DNA from: CAZAJT01 sp964485585 | Lineage (GTDB): Bacteria; Patescibacteriota; Microgenomatia; UBA1406; GWC2-37-13 | Assembly: GCA_964485585.1 (NCBI GenBank) | Contig: CAZAJT010000007.1 | Coordinates: forward strand, 1-34,314 | DNA: 34,314 nt | Direction: 5' to 3' | Shown: positions 6,361 through 15,633 of the stretch, in pieces | How positions within the stretch are numbered: position 1 is the stretch's first letter | Layout: each line of letters starts with the position of its first letter | Notes under the pieces: generated by a model | The model's database searches: none | What the model was told of the DNA's origin: nothing | Seen by the model: only the letters and a program-made list of their open reading frames with translations | Position numbers and translations under genes: made by a program

Positions 6361-7813
6361 AAAACTACTGGATTTTGTAACAGTTGATTTCATTATTGTT
6401 ACTCTTATTCTCATACTTGCGTTTACCGTACGTCTCTATAAAATCAATACGCCATTGGCTGATACGCACTCATGGAGACAAGTAGACACTGCCGCTGTCG
6501 CGAGAAATTTTGTAAAAGATGGGTTCGATTTGTTGCATCCGCGCTATGATGATCTTTCTGATAAGCAGTATGGACCTAATCCGAAAGGGTACCATTTTGT
6601 AGAGTTGCCTCTTTACAATGCCGCAATGGCATTTTTGTATCAAAGGATTCCTCTCTTGCCGCTTGAAGTGTACGGAAGACTGCTTTCCCTACTGTTTTCG
6701 CTCCTGCTTATTAGCATACTCTATTATTTAGCCTTACGAGAAAGCGGGAGAGTGACGGCTTTTTTTTCATCGTTGGTATATGCGATTATGCCGTTTTTTG
6801 TCTTTTACTCAAGAGTGGTGTTGCCGGAAACAACAGCGTTATCAATCACGTTTCTCTCAGTGCTATTTCTTTATCTTTTCTCAAAGGAAAAAACAAGAAT
6901 ACGCCAGTGGATATATTTTTGCGCTGCTGTGATCATGTTTGCTATCGCACTTCTCATCAAACCAATGGTTATCTTCTATGTAATAGTGTTACTCTACCTA
7001 TTTTTTAGAAAATATTCGTTTGCTATGATAAAACATATAGCTCCCTACATATTTATCGGAGCATCTCTGCTTCCTCTCTATCTATGGAGGACGTATATAC
7101 AAAACTATCCCGAAGGGATACCGATATCAGGATGGCTTATCACCAGTGTTCACACCTCTCAGGGTCTGGAAAGTATTTTTTTCAAACCCGCCTTTTTTCG
7201 CTGGATCTTCTTTGAAAGAATCAATAACATAATCCTTGGTGGCTATCTCAGTTTTTTCGTCATCCTTGGCGTTGTATCAAAAGTGCGCTCGTATCTTATT
7301 CATGCAGTGTTTGTAAGCGCTGCGTTGTATCTTTTTGTATTTCAGGGAGGAAATGTGCAGCATGAATACTATCAAATACTTATTCTCCCGGCACTTGCTC
7401 TCATGACGGGACTTGGCATAAGTGCACTGATAAAAAATCAGAAAAACTATTTCACTCCATGGATAATTTATCCAATTCTTACCGCGGTATTCCTTTTTTC
7501 TCTTGCGATGTCCTATTATAAAGTAAAGGATAATTATTCGTATCCTGCTGATCTGGTACAAATTGCAAATATTATACGTACGCTCACCAAAGAACAAGAT
7601 CTGGTAATTACTGATCGTCATGGGGATACCACACTCCTGTACCTTGCAAATCGAAGAGGTTCGCCGGTACTCTATAAAGAACTTCCGCAACTGAAACAAG
7701 ATGGATATATTTTTTTTATAACAATGGAAAAAGATACCATTGAAAAGGTGAAAAAGGAATATCAGTATGACGTTATGTTTGAGAACGACAAGTTCGCGCT
7801 CTTTAAGCTATGA
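6347..7813 (+). CDS. GT-C membrane glycosyltransferase (PMT/ArnT-like, GT39-like)
   Basis: A 488-residue multipass protein with a long N-terminal loop after the first helix containing ADTHSWRQVDTAAVARNF (about residues 36-53). The Asp and the H-x-WRQ core are typical of polyprenyl-phosphate-sugar-dependent GT-C enzymes. About ten further hydrophobic helices follow, then a soluble C-terminal domain of about 90 residues (DLVQIANIIRTLTKEQDLVITDRHGD onward). These enzymes take a sugar from a lipid carrier and attach it on the outer face of the membrane. It fits a step after flipping of lipid-linked sugars. It is coupled to both neighbours: 14-base overlap upstream, 4-base ATGA overlap downstream. 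Confidence 0.8.
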   Translation: MEKNRKLLDFVTVDFIIVTLILILAFTVRLYKINTPLADTHSWRQVDTAAVARNFVKDGFDLLHPRYDDLSDKQYGPNPKGYHFVELPLYNAAMAFLYQRIPLLPLEVYGRLLSLLFSLLLISILYYLALRESGRVTAFFSSLVYAIMPFFVFYSRVVLPETTALSITFLSVLFLYLFSKEKTRIRQWIYFCAAVIMFAIALLIKPMVIFYVIVLLYLFFRKYSFAMIKHIAPYIFIGASLLPLYLWRTYIQNYPEGIPISGWLITSVHTSQGLESIFFKPAFFRWIFFERINNIILGGYLSFFVILGVVSKVRSYLIHAVFVSAALYLFVFQGGNVQHEYYQILILPALALMTGLGISALIKNQKNYFTPWIIYPILTAVFLFSLAMSYYKVKDNYSYPADLVQIANIIRTLTKEQDLVITDRHGDTTLLYLANRRGSPVLYKELPQLKQDGYIFFITMEKDTIEKVKKEYQYDVMFENDKFALFKL

Positions 7814-9006
7814 GAATTCTTATGTTGACACCATATCTTCCTTACCCTCCTGCTTCAGGTGGACAAATTCGCACATACAACTTACTTAAATACTTAAGTC
7901 GTACTCATGAGGTCACGCTGATATCCCTTTATAAAAACGAGCGGGAAAAGCAATATGCGTCTTATTTGAAGTCGTTCTGTCACCAAATCTATCTCTGTAA
8001 AAGACCCGAACATCCATGGCAGTTGCAAAATATCTTGAAATCGATCTTTACCTTTCTCCCGTTTTTAATCGTCAGAAACTTTTCATTCGAAGCAAAAAAA
8101 ACCATAGAAGATTTACTGCTCACAGAACATTTTGACGTAATCCATGCGGAAACATTTTACATTATGCCGCATATTCCTAAAACTTCTATCCCTATCCTAC
8201 TGGTTGAGCAGACAATTGAATATAAAGTGTATCAACATTATGTATCCTCTATGCCTATCTGGCTTCGGTTGTTTTTTTCATTGGACATCCTGAAGTTACG
8301 ATATTGGGAGATGTATTACTGGAAAAAAGCAAATGTAGTCAGCACGGTATCAGAATTTGATCAAAAAATTATTCAGAAGCTTACCAACGCGGCTATTAAT
8401 CCTGTTGTCATACCAAATGGTGCCGGTGACGAAATGTTCACCGCTACCTTAAGCCGGAAAGATCTTGCAAAACCGACGCTCCTATTTATGGGTAATTTCT
8501 TTTGGCTGCAAAATATAGAAGCGGCAAATTACTTGGCAAAAAGGATTTTTCCCGAACTGAAAAAAACGATTCCGCACCCACAACTTATTATTGCGGGTCA
8601 GAATGCTGACAAAAAATTGCAATACGCTGATAAATTAGATATTAAACTAATAACAATAGATCAGGATGATATCGAAACTGTAAAAAAGCTCTATCAGGAA
8701 GCTACGCTTTTTATTGCTCCCATTTTTGGACCGGGTGGCACCCGTTTAAAAATTCTTGCGGCAATGGCATCTGGTTTACCGGTCATCGCAACAAAGATGG
8801 GTGTGGAAGGTTTGAGTGCAATCAATGGCACCCATGTGCTTGTGGCAAAAAATATCAACGAATTTTTGACACAGACAAAACTGATACTGGATAATAGTGC
8901 GTTGTATGAATCATTGAGAATGAATGCACTTCAGCTTGCTCGAGAGAGATTTAGCTGGAAAGCAATAGCAGCACAATTAGAAATAGTTTATAAAACGATT
9001 ACATAG
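7810..9006 (+). CDS. Family 4 glycosyltransferase (first of three)
   Basis: A 398-residue GT-B-fold enzyme. The N-terminal half begins MRILMLTPYLPYPPASGGQ with the Gly-Gly acceptor loop. The C-terminal half carries the donor-binding region LLFMGNFFWLQNIEAANYL, LIIAGQNAD, then FGPGGTRLKILAAMASGLPVIAT, with the Glu-rich site altered to GGTRLK as in several GT4 subfamilies. There is no signal peptide, so it acts at the cytoplasmic face. Translationally coupled to the upstream GT-C gene (ATGA). Sugar specificity is not readable. Confidence 0.88.
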   Translation: MRILMLTPYLPYPPASGGQIRTYNLLKYLSRTHEVTLISLYKNEREKQYASYLKSFCHQIYLCKRPEHPWQLQNILKSIFTFLPFLIVRNFSFEAKKTIEDLLLTEHFDVIHAETFYIMPHIPKTSIPILLVEQTIEYKVYQHYVSSMPIWLRLFFSLDILKLRYWEMYYWKKANVVSTVSEFDQKIIQKLTNAAINPVVIPNGAGDEMFTATLSRKDLAKPTLLFMGNFFWLQNIEAANYLAKRIFPELKKTIPHPQLIIAGQNADKKLQYADKLDIKLITIDQDDIETVKKLYQEATLFIAPIFGPGGTRLKILAAMASGLPVIATKMGVEGLSAINGTHVLVAKNINEFLTQTKLILDNSALYESLRMNALQLARERFSWKAIAAQLEIVYKTIT

Positions 9007-9010
9007 GCAT

Positions 9011-10111
9011 ATGAGAATCGGTATAGACGTCAGTCAGCTTGCATTTCCGGGAAGTGGCGTGGCACGATATGTCTCTACTCTTCTGCGATCGTTAACGCTC
9101 TTAGACCAGAAAAACGAGAAAGTGTTATTTTTTTCTTCCCTTCGGAGATCTCCGCCGAAAGAATTATCGCAGCTGCCGATGCATTTTACTTGTAAAACGT
9201 ATCCGTTTCCCCCAACCTTATTAGATATAATCTGGAATAACTATCATATTTTTCCAATAGAATATTTCGTTGGCGATGTAGATATATTTTTTACTTCAGA
9301 CTGGACAGAACCACCCGCTGCTAAAGCGGTAAAAATTACGACTATTCACGATATGATATCCTATAAATTTCCTGAGACATCACACCCCAGAATAATAAAA
9401 ACTCAAACAAAACGACTTCGCTGGGTAAAAAGAGAATCCCGTATGATCTTTTGTGATTCTCTCACCACAAAACAAGATGTAATGACGATTTTGGGAGTTG
9501 AGGAAAGACGGCTACACGTAGTGTATCCGGCAGTTCAGATCGGTCACGTCAACGAGTCTGTAAAACGAGAAGTCTTAAAAAAATACTTAATAGAAAAACC
9601 GTTCATACTTTCAGTCGGAAAGATTGAGCCGCGCAAAAATATCAGATCATTGATCCACGCCTTTGAGTTAACAGGTATATCTGACACGCAGCTCCTGATC
9701 GTTGGCCCGCAGGGATGGGATAAAGATATGTCTGATTTTCAGAGGAGTGAACATGTTCGATTCCTTGGATTTGTACCGGATGATGAGCTTATTGCATTGT
9801 ATAATCAGGCACTATTTTTCATCTACCCTTCACTCTACGAGGGATTTGGTTATCCGGTCGTGGAAGCGATGGCTGCGGGCTGTCCGGTTGCAACTTCTCA
9901 TAACTCATCCCTTCAAGAAATTGCAGAAGGATACGGTTTGCTATTCGATCCCCAATCCATAGAAGCCATAACACAAACAATAGTACGATTACATAAGGAT
10001 CACGAATTGAGAAAACAGCTTTCTGCGCAAGGCTTACAACGCTCAAAAGATTTTTCTCTGGAAAAATTTGGCAATCAAATATTAGAAGCAATTCAATCGT
10101 TACATCAATGA
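9011..10111 (+). CDS. Family 4 glycosyltransferase (second of three)
   Basis: A 366-residue GT-B enzyme of the mannosyltransferase/WbdA-B-like GT4 group. N-terminus MRIGIDVSQLAFPGSGVARY; the interdomain region PFILSVGKIEPRKNIRSLI starts the donor domain. The catalytic E-x7-E region is intact: YPSLYEGFGYPVVEAMAAG. It starts 4 bases after the preceding stop and overlaps the following gene by 4 bases. It is clearly paralogous to the next gene (same PRKN and SLYEGFG motifs), probably adding related sugars in sequence. Confidence 0.9.
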   Translation: MRIGIDVSQLAFPGSGVARYVSTLLRSLTLLDQKNEKVLFFSSLRRSPPKELSQLPMHFTCKTYPFPPTLLDIIWNNYHIFPIEYFVGDVDIFFTSDWTEPPAAKAVKITTIHDMISYKFPETSHPRIIKTQTKRLRWVKRESRMIFCDSLTTKQDVMTILGVEERRLHVVYPAVQIGHVNESVKREVLKKYLIEKPFILSVGKIEPRKNIRSLIHAFELTGISDTQLLIVGPQGWDKDMSDFQRSEHVRFLGFVPDDELIALYNQALFFIYPSLYEGFGYPVVEAMAAGCPVATSHNSSLQEIAEGYGLLFDPQSIEAITQTIVRLHKDHELRKQLSAQGLQRSKDFSLEKFGNQILEAIQSLHQ

Positions 10112-11223
10112 AAATAGGCATTGACGGGAATGAAGCAAATGTTCATAAGCAGGTTGGGGTGTCAGTATATACACTGTCACTCTTGAAACATTTTGCGCAG
10201 ATAGCAAAAGAACAGTTTCAATTCCGGATATATCTCAAAAAATCTCCCAACGATCTGCTCCCCCCAGAATCAGATTATTTCAAATATAAAGTAATCCATG
10301 GGAAATTTTTCTGGTCGCAAATTTTTTTGCCGTATCATCTCTATATAAAGAGAGATATTGATGTTTTTTTCTCTCCCGCCCACTATACACCTCGGCTCTG
10401 TCCTACGCCCCTTGTGGTCACAATTCACGATCTTTCCTACCTATATTATCCAGATGAATTTCTCAGAAAAGACTTGTATAAATTACAGCACTGGACAAAA
10501 CACGCCATTGAACAATCAGCTAAGATCATTGCCGTATCAAAAAATACAAAGCGGGACATTATGAAGCATTATCAGGTACCTGAGGATAAGATTGAAGTTA
10601 TATACAATGGCTTTGAGAAAAGCGTATTAAAGAATAGTCGATTAAACGAAGAAGAGACATTGAAGAACTACAACCTACAACCTACAACCTACTTACTATA
10701 CGTAGGTACATTACAACCGAGAAAAAACATTTTAACCCTCATCGATGCGTTTCATAAACTGTGGAAACAAATTCAAACGTATAAGTTGGTTATCGTTGGG
10801 AAAAAAGGATGGTTATACGAGGAAATTTTTACCAAAGTGCAAGAGCTTAACCTGCAAGAACAGGTGGTGTTTACCGATTATTTGCCAGATGATCAACTCG
10901 TAGCTCTCTATAAAAACGCTTTCTGTTTTATTTTACCTTCACTCTACGAGGGATTTGGTATCCCAGTACTCGAAGCAATGTCATTCTCATGTCCAGTGAT
11001 AACCTCTTTCGCTTCAAGTTTACCCGAGATAGGAGGAGACGCCTGTCTCTATTTTGATCCTCATAGCAGTGATGACCTCGTTGAAAAAATTCAAAGACTA
11101 AGAGACGACACAGCACTGCGCAAAGATCTTATAAAGAAAGGCCGGGAACGGATAAAACAGTTTTCCTGGGAAAAATGTGCAGATGAAACGTTGAATGTTA
11201 TTCAACAAGCGGTAAACATGTAG
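10108..11223 (+). CDS. Family 4 glycosyltransferase (third of three)
   Basis: A 371-residue paralogue of the preceding enzyme: MKIGIDGNEANVHKQVGVSVY at the N-terminus, YLLYVGTLQPRKNILTLIDAF at the start of the donor domain, and LPSLYEGFGIPVLEAMSFSCP as the catalytic E-x7-E region. The interdomain linker (residues around 187-196, NYNLQPTTYL) is encoded by a triple heptanucleotide repeat at 10668-10688, an unusual origin for coding sequence. Coupled to the upstream gene by a 4-base overlap; 12 bases precede the next gene. Confidence 0.9.
   Translation: MKIGIDGNEANVHKQVGVSVYTLSLLKHFAQIAKEQFQFRIYLKKSPNDLLPPESDYFKYKVIHGKFFWSQIFLPYHLYIKRDIDVFFSPAHYTPRLCPTPLVVTIHDLSYLYYPDEFLRKDLYKLQHWTKHAIEQSAKIIAVSKNTKRDIMKHYQVPEDKIEVIYNGFEKSVLKNSRLNEEETLKNYNLQPTTYLLYVGTLQPRKNILTLIDAFHKLWKQIQTYKLVIVGKKGWLYEEIFTKVQELNLQEQVVFTDYLPDDQLVALYKNAFCFILPSLYEGFGIPVLEAMSFSCPVITSFASSLPEIGGDACLYFDPHSSDDLVEKIQRLRDDTALRKDLIKKGRERIKQFSWEKCADETLNVIQQAVNM
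10668..10688 (+). repeat. Three exact tandem copies of CTACAAC inside a gene
   Basis: Heptanucleotide CTACAAC three times in a row, followed by the partial copy CTACTTA. It lies in frame in the GT4 interdomain linker. Seven-base units keep the frame only as a set of three (21 bases). Confidence 0.85.
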
Positions 11224-11235
11224 CATGCGACTATT

Positions 11236-12222
11236 ATGCAGATCTCTATCATTCCAGAACAATTCGACAAGGACCGATATAACAAGAATGCTATTCATCC
11301 CCTTCAGTCATGGGAATGGGGAGAAGCACGAAAGGCATTGGGCACAGAGGTCGTACGGATTGGAGAGTTTGATAACGGTAATCTTGTTAATGTATATCAA
11401 CTCACCCTACACCCTATCCCCCATACCCTTTATAAGATCGGCTATCTCCCTCGCTCACGCTTTCCATCCAATACGGTTCTCGATTTCCTCAAAGACTATG
11501 GTCAAAAACACAATGTAATCTTTATCAAACTCGAAGCATACGAACTATCAAATGATCGTCTAACATCCATTATTAAACGTTCACCCCATCCGCTCTTCCC
11601 CGACTGGACTATCATTGTTGATCTGACGCAATCCGAAGAACAACTACTCACTAATATGAAGCCGAAAACGAGATATAATATCCGGCTTGCGCAAAGAAAG
11701 GGGGTTCAGGTAAAAGAATCATCTGATGATGAAGGATTCCAAATATTTCTGAAGCTGTATTTTGAAACGTGTAGAAGGCAGAGATACTTCGGTCATAATG
11801 AGCAATATCATAAAATGATATGGCAACATTTGAAACAACATACTGCTCATATTCTTATTGCGTACTATGAAAATACTCCGATTGCTGCTTATGAACTATT
11901 TCATTTTAGAGATACTTTGTATTATCCCTATGGGGGAAGTTCACTACTGTATAAAAACATCATGGCGCCAAATGTACTGATGTGGGAAGCAATGCTGTTT
12001 GGAAAGAAACTGGGAGCAACTAAATTTGACCTGTGGGGTTCACTACCTCCAGACCATGAAGGGAATGAATCATGGAGAGGGTTCACCCGCTTTAAAGAAG
12101 GATATGGCGGTAAATTGGTGCGAATGGTCGGAAGTTATGATCTGATAATAAGTCCTCTTTTATACAATGTCTACAACATTATCTACCGTTTCCGTAATCT
12201 CTATCTGAAGTGGAGGTTGTAA
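11236..12222 (+). CDS. FemX/FemAB-like peptidoglycan aminoacyltransferase
   Basis: A 328-residue protein of the FemABX family, which transfers amino acids from aminoacyl-tRNA to the peptide stem of lipid II or related substrates. Seen: HPLQSWEWGEARKALG near the N-terminus, NMKPKTRYNIRLAQRKGV (about residues 140-157), the acyltransferase-fold stretch YPYGGSSLLYKNIMAPNVLMWE, and the diagnostic LWGSLPP with GFTRFKEGYGG near the C-terminus. It has no membrane segment. It closes the glycan operon (12 bases after the last GT4), so a link between peptidoglycan and the glycan made here is likely. The amino acid used is unknown. It ends 4 bases from the convergent lon gene. Confidence 0.9.
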   Translation: MQISIIPEQFDKDRYNKNAIHPLQSWEWGEARKALGTEVVRIGEFDNGNLVNVYQLTLHPIPHTLYKIGYLPRSRFPSNTVLDFLKDYGQKHNVIFIKLEAYELSNDRLTSIIKRSPHPLFPDWTIIVDLTQSEEQLLTNMKPKTRYNIRLAQRKGVQVKESSDDEGFQIFLKLYFETCRRQRYFGHNEQYHKMIWQHLKQHTAHILIAYYENTPIAAYELFHFRDTLYYPYGGSSLLYKNIMAPNVLMWEAMLFGKKLGATKFDLWGSLPPDHEGNESWRGFTRFKEGYGGKLVRMVGSYDLIISPLLYNVYNIIYRFRNLYLKWRL

Positions 12223-12226
12223 TTAC

Positions 12227-14680
12227 TTAGTTTGCCTGTTCAGGATCGGAATGCTTATCCAACGTTACGTATTCTTTTGGAGCGAAGGAGTAATGCGTTT
12301 TATGTTTTGCAGCAAATGCGAGTCCTACTTTTAACACTTCATCCATATGGTCAACAAATATGAAATTGAGGTCTTTCGTTACATACGATGGAATATCATC
12401 TAAATCTTTTTTATTGTCTTTGGGCATAATCACTGTTTTCATCTGTGCTCGGTGAGCAGCGATTACTTTTTCCTTGATACCACCTATTTCTAATACTCTT
12501 CCCCGTAGCGTAATTTCTCCCGTCATGCCTACGTCACGTTTTACCGGGATTTTTGTAAGCGCAGATATCATCGCAGTTGTAATCGCAATCCCCGCAGAAG
12601 GACCATCTTTTGGTACTGCTCCTTCGGGAACATGCACATGGACATCAACTTTATGAAAAAATTCCTTTGACAGCTGGAACATATCCCAACGAGAACGTAT
12701 GTACGATAACGCTGCTTGACAAGATTCTTTCATCACATCTCCCAGATGTCCGGTAAGAGTAAGGTGTCCTTTCCCCGGCATCACCGCAACTTCGATGAAA
12801 AGTATGTCTCCGCCTGCCTGAGTCCATGCAAGTCCCGTTGAAATACCAACTGTGTCTTTTTCTTCGATGATTGAAGAAGAATATTTGTGTGGACCAAGGA
12901 GCGTGTGAAGATCGTTTACACCCGCGACCTTCTTTTGAATTTTTCCTTCAACAATCTGGCGAGCAATTTTTCTACAGATTGTCGCAATCTGACGTTCGAG
13001 CTCGCGTACGCCTGCTTCGCGGCTATACCGTCGTATAATAGTGTGAAGTGCATTATCGGTGATCTTCAATTCCTCAGGGGTAAGACTATGCGCTTCCACC
13101 TGTTTTCTAATCAAATATTCTTTTGCAATATTAAATTTTTCATCCTCGGTATACCCGGGAAAATGAATCACTTCCAATCGATCAAGAAGTGCATCGGGAA
13201 TAGTATCAAGAATATTTGCGGTGGTGATAAAAAATACATCGGATAAGTCATACAAAACCTCCAGATAGTGATCGGAAAATGAATGATTCTGCTCGGGATC
13301 GAGCGCCTCAAGAAGGGCCGCCGAAGGATCGCCCCGGTAATCGCGACCGAGCTTATCAATTTCATCAAGCATAAACACCGGATTTTTTGATCCCGCCTGT
13401 TTAATACCTTGTATCATGCGACCAGGCATCGCGCCAACATAGGTACGCCGATGTCCTCTAATCTCTGCTTCATCCCGAATACCGCCCAGTGATATTTTTA
13501 CAAACTTTCTCCCCAGCGATCGGGCAATAGATTTTCCAAGAGATGTTTTCCCGACACCGGGTGGGCCGACAAAGCATAAAATAGTCGGAGAGTGTTCTTT
13601 CTTATCCGATTTCTTATCAGGTTTCGCTTCCTGCTCCTTACTTTTTCGTAATTTTATGACTGCGAGATACTCTAATATTCTTTCTTTAATCTTTTTTAGA
13701 CCATAATGATCTTCGTTTAATATCTTTTCTGATTGAGATAAGTCAACCACCATATCAGAAGTACCAGTCCATGGAAGCTCAACAAGCCAGTCTAAATAAG
13801 TACGAATGTAGGAAGATTCGGGGTTAAACTGAGACATCTGTGAAAGACGTTTCAGTTCTTTAATTGCCTTTTCTTCTACCTCTTGGGGCATCTTGGCTTT
13901 TTTGATTTTTGCATGATATTCCGCAATGTCTCGATCCTCACCCTTCCCGCCCAACTCTTCTTCAATCGTTTTCATTTTCTCCCGCAAAAATGTCTCCCGC
14001 ATTCCTCGTTCAAATTTCTGTTGGGTTTTTGTCGAGATATTTTTCTCTATCTCAAGGATCTTTATCTCTCTGTTGATATACTCAACCTCATCATTGAGGC
14101 GGGTTTTCAAATCTACCTGTTCGAGAAGCTTTTGACGCTCATCCGGCTTCAGATCAAGGATCATAGCTACCTGATACGAAAAATCATGAGGTGAGGTTAT
14201 GTTTAATATGTTCATTAAAAAAACGAAGTCGACTGTTTTGCCAAGATTGATAGCTTTCTTTACCTGTACAGATATATGTTTTACCAGGGCCTGAATCTCT
14301 TCGTTATCGTATATGGTATCTTCAACCATCTCTACCTTCGCTTCAAAATACGGATCCTGCCGAATATATTCAACGATTCGTACTTTCTCTTTACCTTTTA
14401 CCAAAGCGTTTATCTCGTTTTTTTCTCCCATCACCGTTTTTTCTATCGTGGCGACAACCCCGATATCATAGAGTTCTCGTGGATTCGGGTCATCATGACT
14501 GGAGTCTTTTTGCATTACTAAAACAACCTTTTTGTCCGATTTGAGTGCTTCATTAATAGCTTCTGTGCTTTTGGTTCTTCCAAACACCAACACATTCTCC
14601 GCATTGGGAAAAACAATACCCTCTCGAACTGCTACAATAGGGTAAACGGATTGTTCCTTAGCTCCAAGCATAAATGCCAT
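12227..14680 (-). CDS. lon: ATP-dependent protease Lon (LonA)
   Basis: An 817-residue cytoplasmic AAA+ serine protease. N-terminal substrate domain about 10-205, helical region to about 340, then the ATPase with Walker A GPPGVGKT (372-379), Walker B VFMLDEID (435-442) and the conserved SLGGIRDEAEIRGHRRTY stretch. The protease domain has the catalytic dyad Ser695 in KDGPSAG and Lys738 in GGIKEKVIAAHRA, spaced as in Escherichia coli Lon. A lysine-rich insertion (about 346-364) sits just before Walker A. Length is near the family norm. The promoter is close to consensus, with no heat-shock CIRCE element seen, and the start codon is about 4 bases from the predicted transcript start. A second in-frame Met at residue 4 is an alternative start. 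Confidence 0.97.
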   Translation of the reverse strand: MAFMLGAKEQSVYPIVAVREGIVFPNAENVLVFGRTKSTEAINEALKSDKKVVLVMQKDSSHDDPNPRELYDIGVVATIEKTVMGEKNEINALVKGKEKVRIVEYIRQDPYFEAKVEMVEDTIYDNEEIQALVKHISVQVKKAINLGKTVDFVFLMNILNITSPHDFSYQVAMILDLKPDERQKLLEQVDLKTRLNDEVEYINREIKILEIEKNISTKTQQKFERGMRETFLREKMKTIEEELGGKGEDRDIAEYHAKIKKAKMPQEVEEKAIKELKRLSQMSQFNPESSYIRTYLDWLVELPWTGTSDMVVDLSQSEKILNEDHYGLKKIKERILEYLAVIKLRKSKEQEAKPDKKSDKKEHSPTILCFVGPPGVGKTSLGKSIARSLGRKFVKISLGGIRDEAEIRGHRRTYVGAMPGRMIQGIKQAGSKNPVFMLDEIDKLGRDYRGDPSAALLEALDPEQNHSFSDHYLEVLYDLSDVFFITTANILDTIPDALLDRLEVIHFPGYTEDEKFNIAKEYLIRKQVEAHSLTPEELKITDNALHTIIRRYSREAGVRELERQIATICRKIARQIVEGKIQKKVAGVNDLHTLLGPHKYSSSIIEEKDTVGISTGLAWTQAGGDILFIEVAVMPGKGHLTLTGHLGDVMKESCQAALSYIRSRWDMFQLSKEFFHKVDVHVHVPEGAVPKDGPSAGIAITTAMISALTKIPVKRDVGMTGEITLRGRVLEIGGIKEKVIAAHRAQMKTVIMPKDNKKDLDDIPSYVTKDLNFIFVDHMDEVLKVGLAFAAKHKTHYSFAPKEYVTLDKHSDPEQAN

Positions 14681-14690
14681 ATGTATTAGC

Positions 14691-14719
14691 AGTATAGACT
14701 ACTATTTGCTAAAAGTCAA
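14691..14719 (-). promoter_or_regulatory. Near-consensus sigma-70 promoter of lon
   Basis: Minus strand TTGACT (+ bases 14714-14719), 17-base spacer, TATACT (+ bases 14691-14696), then 10 bases to the ATG. The implied leader is only about 4 bases and holds no ribosome binding site. Confidence 0.75.
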
Positions 14720-14787
14720 ATTGTAACTCATTAAAATTGTCCTATTGCCCTAAATTGTCGTTCTTGTTCAAAGTACTTACCTTAGAA

Positions 14788-15633
14788 TTAGGTAAAATCC
14801 TTTAACAGTGCGTTAAAATCACGATAATTTGATCGCGTGACTAACGTTTGCTGAGAAAGTTGAGGCAACTGTTCATGGTACGCTGGTTTTGCTACCTGAT
14901 AAAGAATACCTATAGGATATCGTTCGCCACCTACTGCTACAGCATGATGGAGAGCTTCCGCGTAATTTGTTTTCTCATGGTTTTGATCGAGTTTATAGAT
15001 ATTTTTAAGATAATACTGATAGGTATTTACCTTATTAAAGGTGACGCACGGCTGCAATATATTAATGAGGGAAAATCCCCTATGCTTCACCCCTTCTTTA
15101 ATTAATTCAATAAGGTTATTCACATCGCCGGCAAACGCATTTGCTACAAATGTCGCTCCCTGTGTCAGGGCAAGCGCGAGCGGATTAACGGGTACCTCCA
15201 AAATCCCCTCAGGAGTCGATTTCGACTTCATCCCTTTCTGCGCGGTAGGAGCGACCTGGCCCGTTGTTAAACCGTAAACGCTATTATCATGAACAAGCAC
15301 AGTAATATCATGGTTTCCTCTACAGGCATGAAGAAAATGATTCCCACCTTCGCCGTAGATACCTCCGTCACCGCCTACAACCAACACCGGCATCGCGTGA
15401 TTGGCCAACTTGATACCAATTGCATTTGGAATTGAGCGACCATGGAGCGCATGCATTGCATAGGCGTTTAAAAAATCATTCATATTACCAGAACAACCAA
15501 TATCAAATACAATTTCGACAGAGGATGGTTTAAGATTAAGATCAGTTAGCGCTTTCTTAATCGCCACCCCAATTCCCCAGTCGCCGCATCCCGGGCACCA
15601 CGTTGGAGTAAAACCGGTAAAATCTTCAACCAT
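14788..15633 (-). CDS. korB: 2-oxoacid:ferredoxin oxidoreductase, beta subunit
   Basis: A 281-residue thiamine-pyrophosphate and Fe-S subunit of an OFOR. The TPP motif is GGDGGIYGEGGNHFLHACRGN then HDNSVYGLTTGQ (residues 87-126). Four Cys that fit the single [4Fe-4S] cluster are C13 and C16 (CPGC), C47 (DIGCSGN) and C196 (LQPCVTF). With KorA it oxidises a 2-oxoacid plus CoA to acyl-CoA and CO2 while reducing ferredoxin. Pyruvate versus 2-oxoglutarate cannot be decided here. It overlaps korA by 8 bases and is the last gene of the suf-fdx-kor run. Confidence 0.9.
   Translation of the reverse strand: MVEDFTGFTPTWCPGCGDWGIGVAIKKALTDLNLKPSSVEIVFDIGCSGNMNDFLNAYAMHALHGRSIPNAIGIKLANHAMPVLVVGGDGGIYGEGGNHFLHACRGNHDITVLVHDNSVYGLTTGQVAPTAQKGMKSKSTPEGILEVPVNPLALALTQGATFVANAFAGDVNNLIELIKEGVKHRGFSLINILQPCVTFNKVNTYQYYLKNIYKLDQNHEKTNYAEALHHAVAVGGERYPIGILYQVAKPAYHEQLPQLSQQTLVTRSNYRDFNALLKDFT

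Noticed and set aside
14777..14795. Terminator hairpin after korB (TTACCT/AGGTAA)
   Set aside because: The stem is only six mostly AT pairs and no T run follows, so it does not qualify as an intrinsic terminator.
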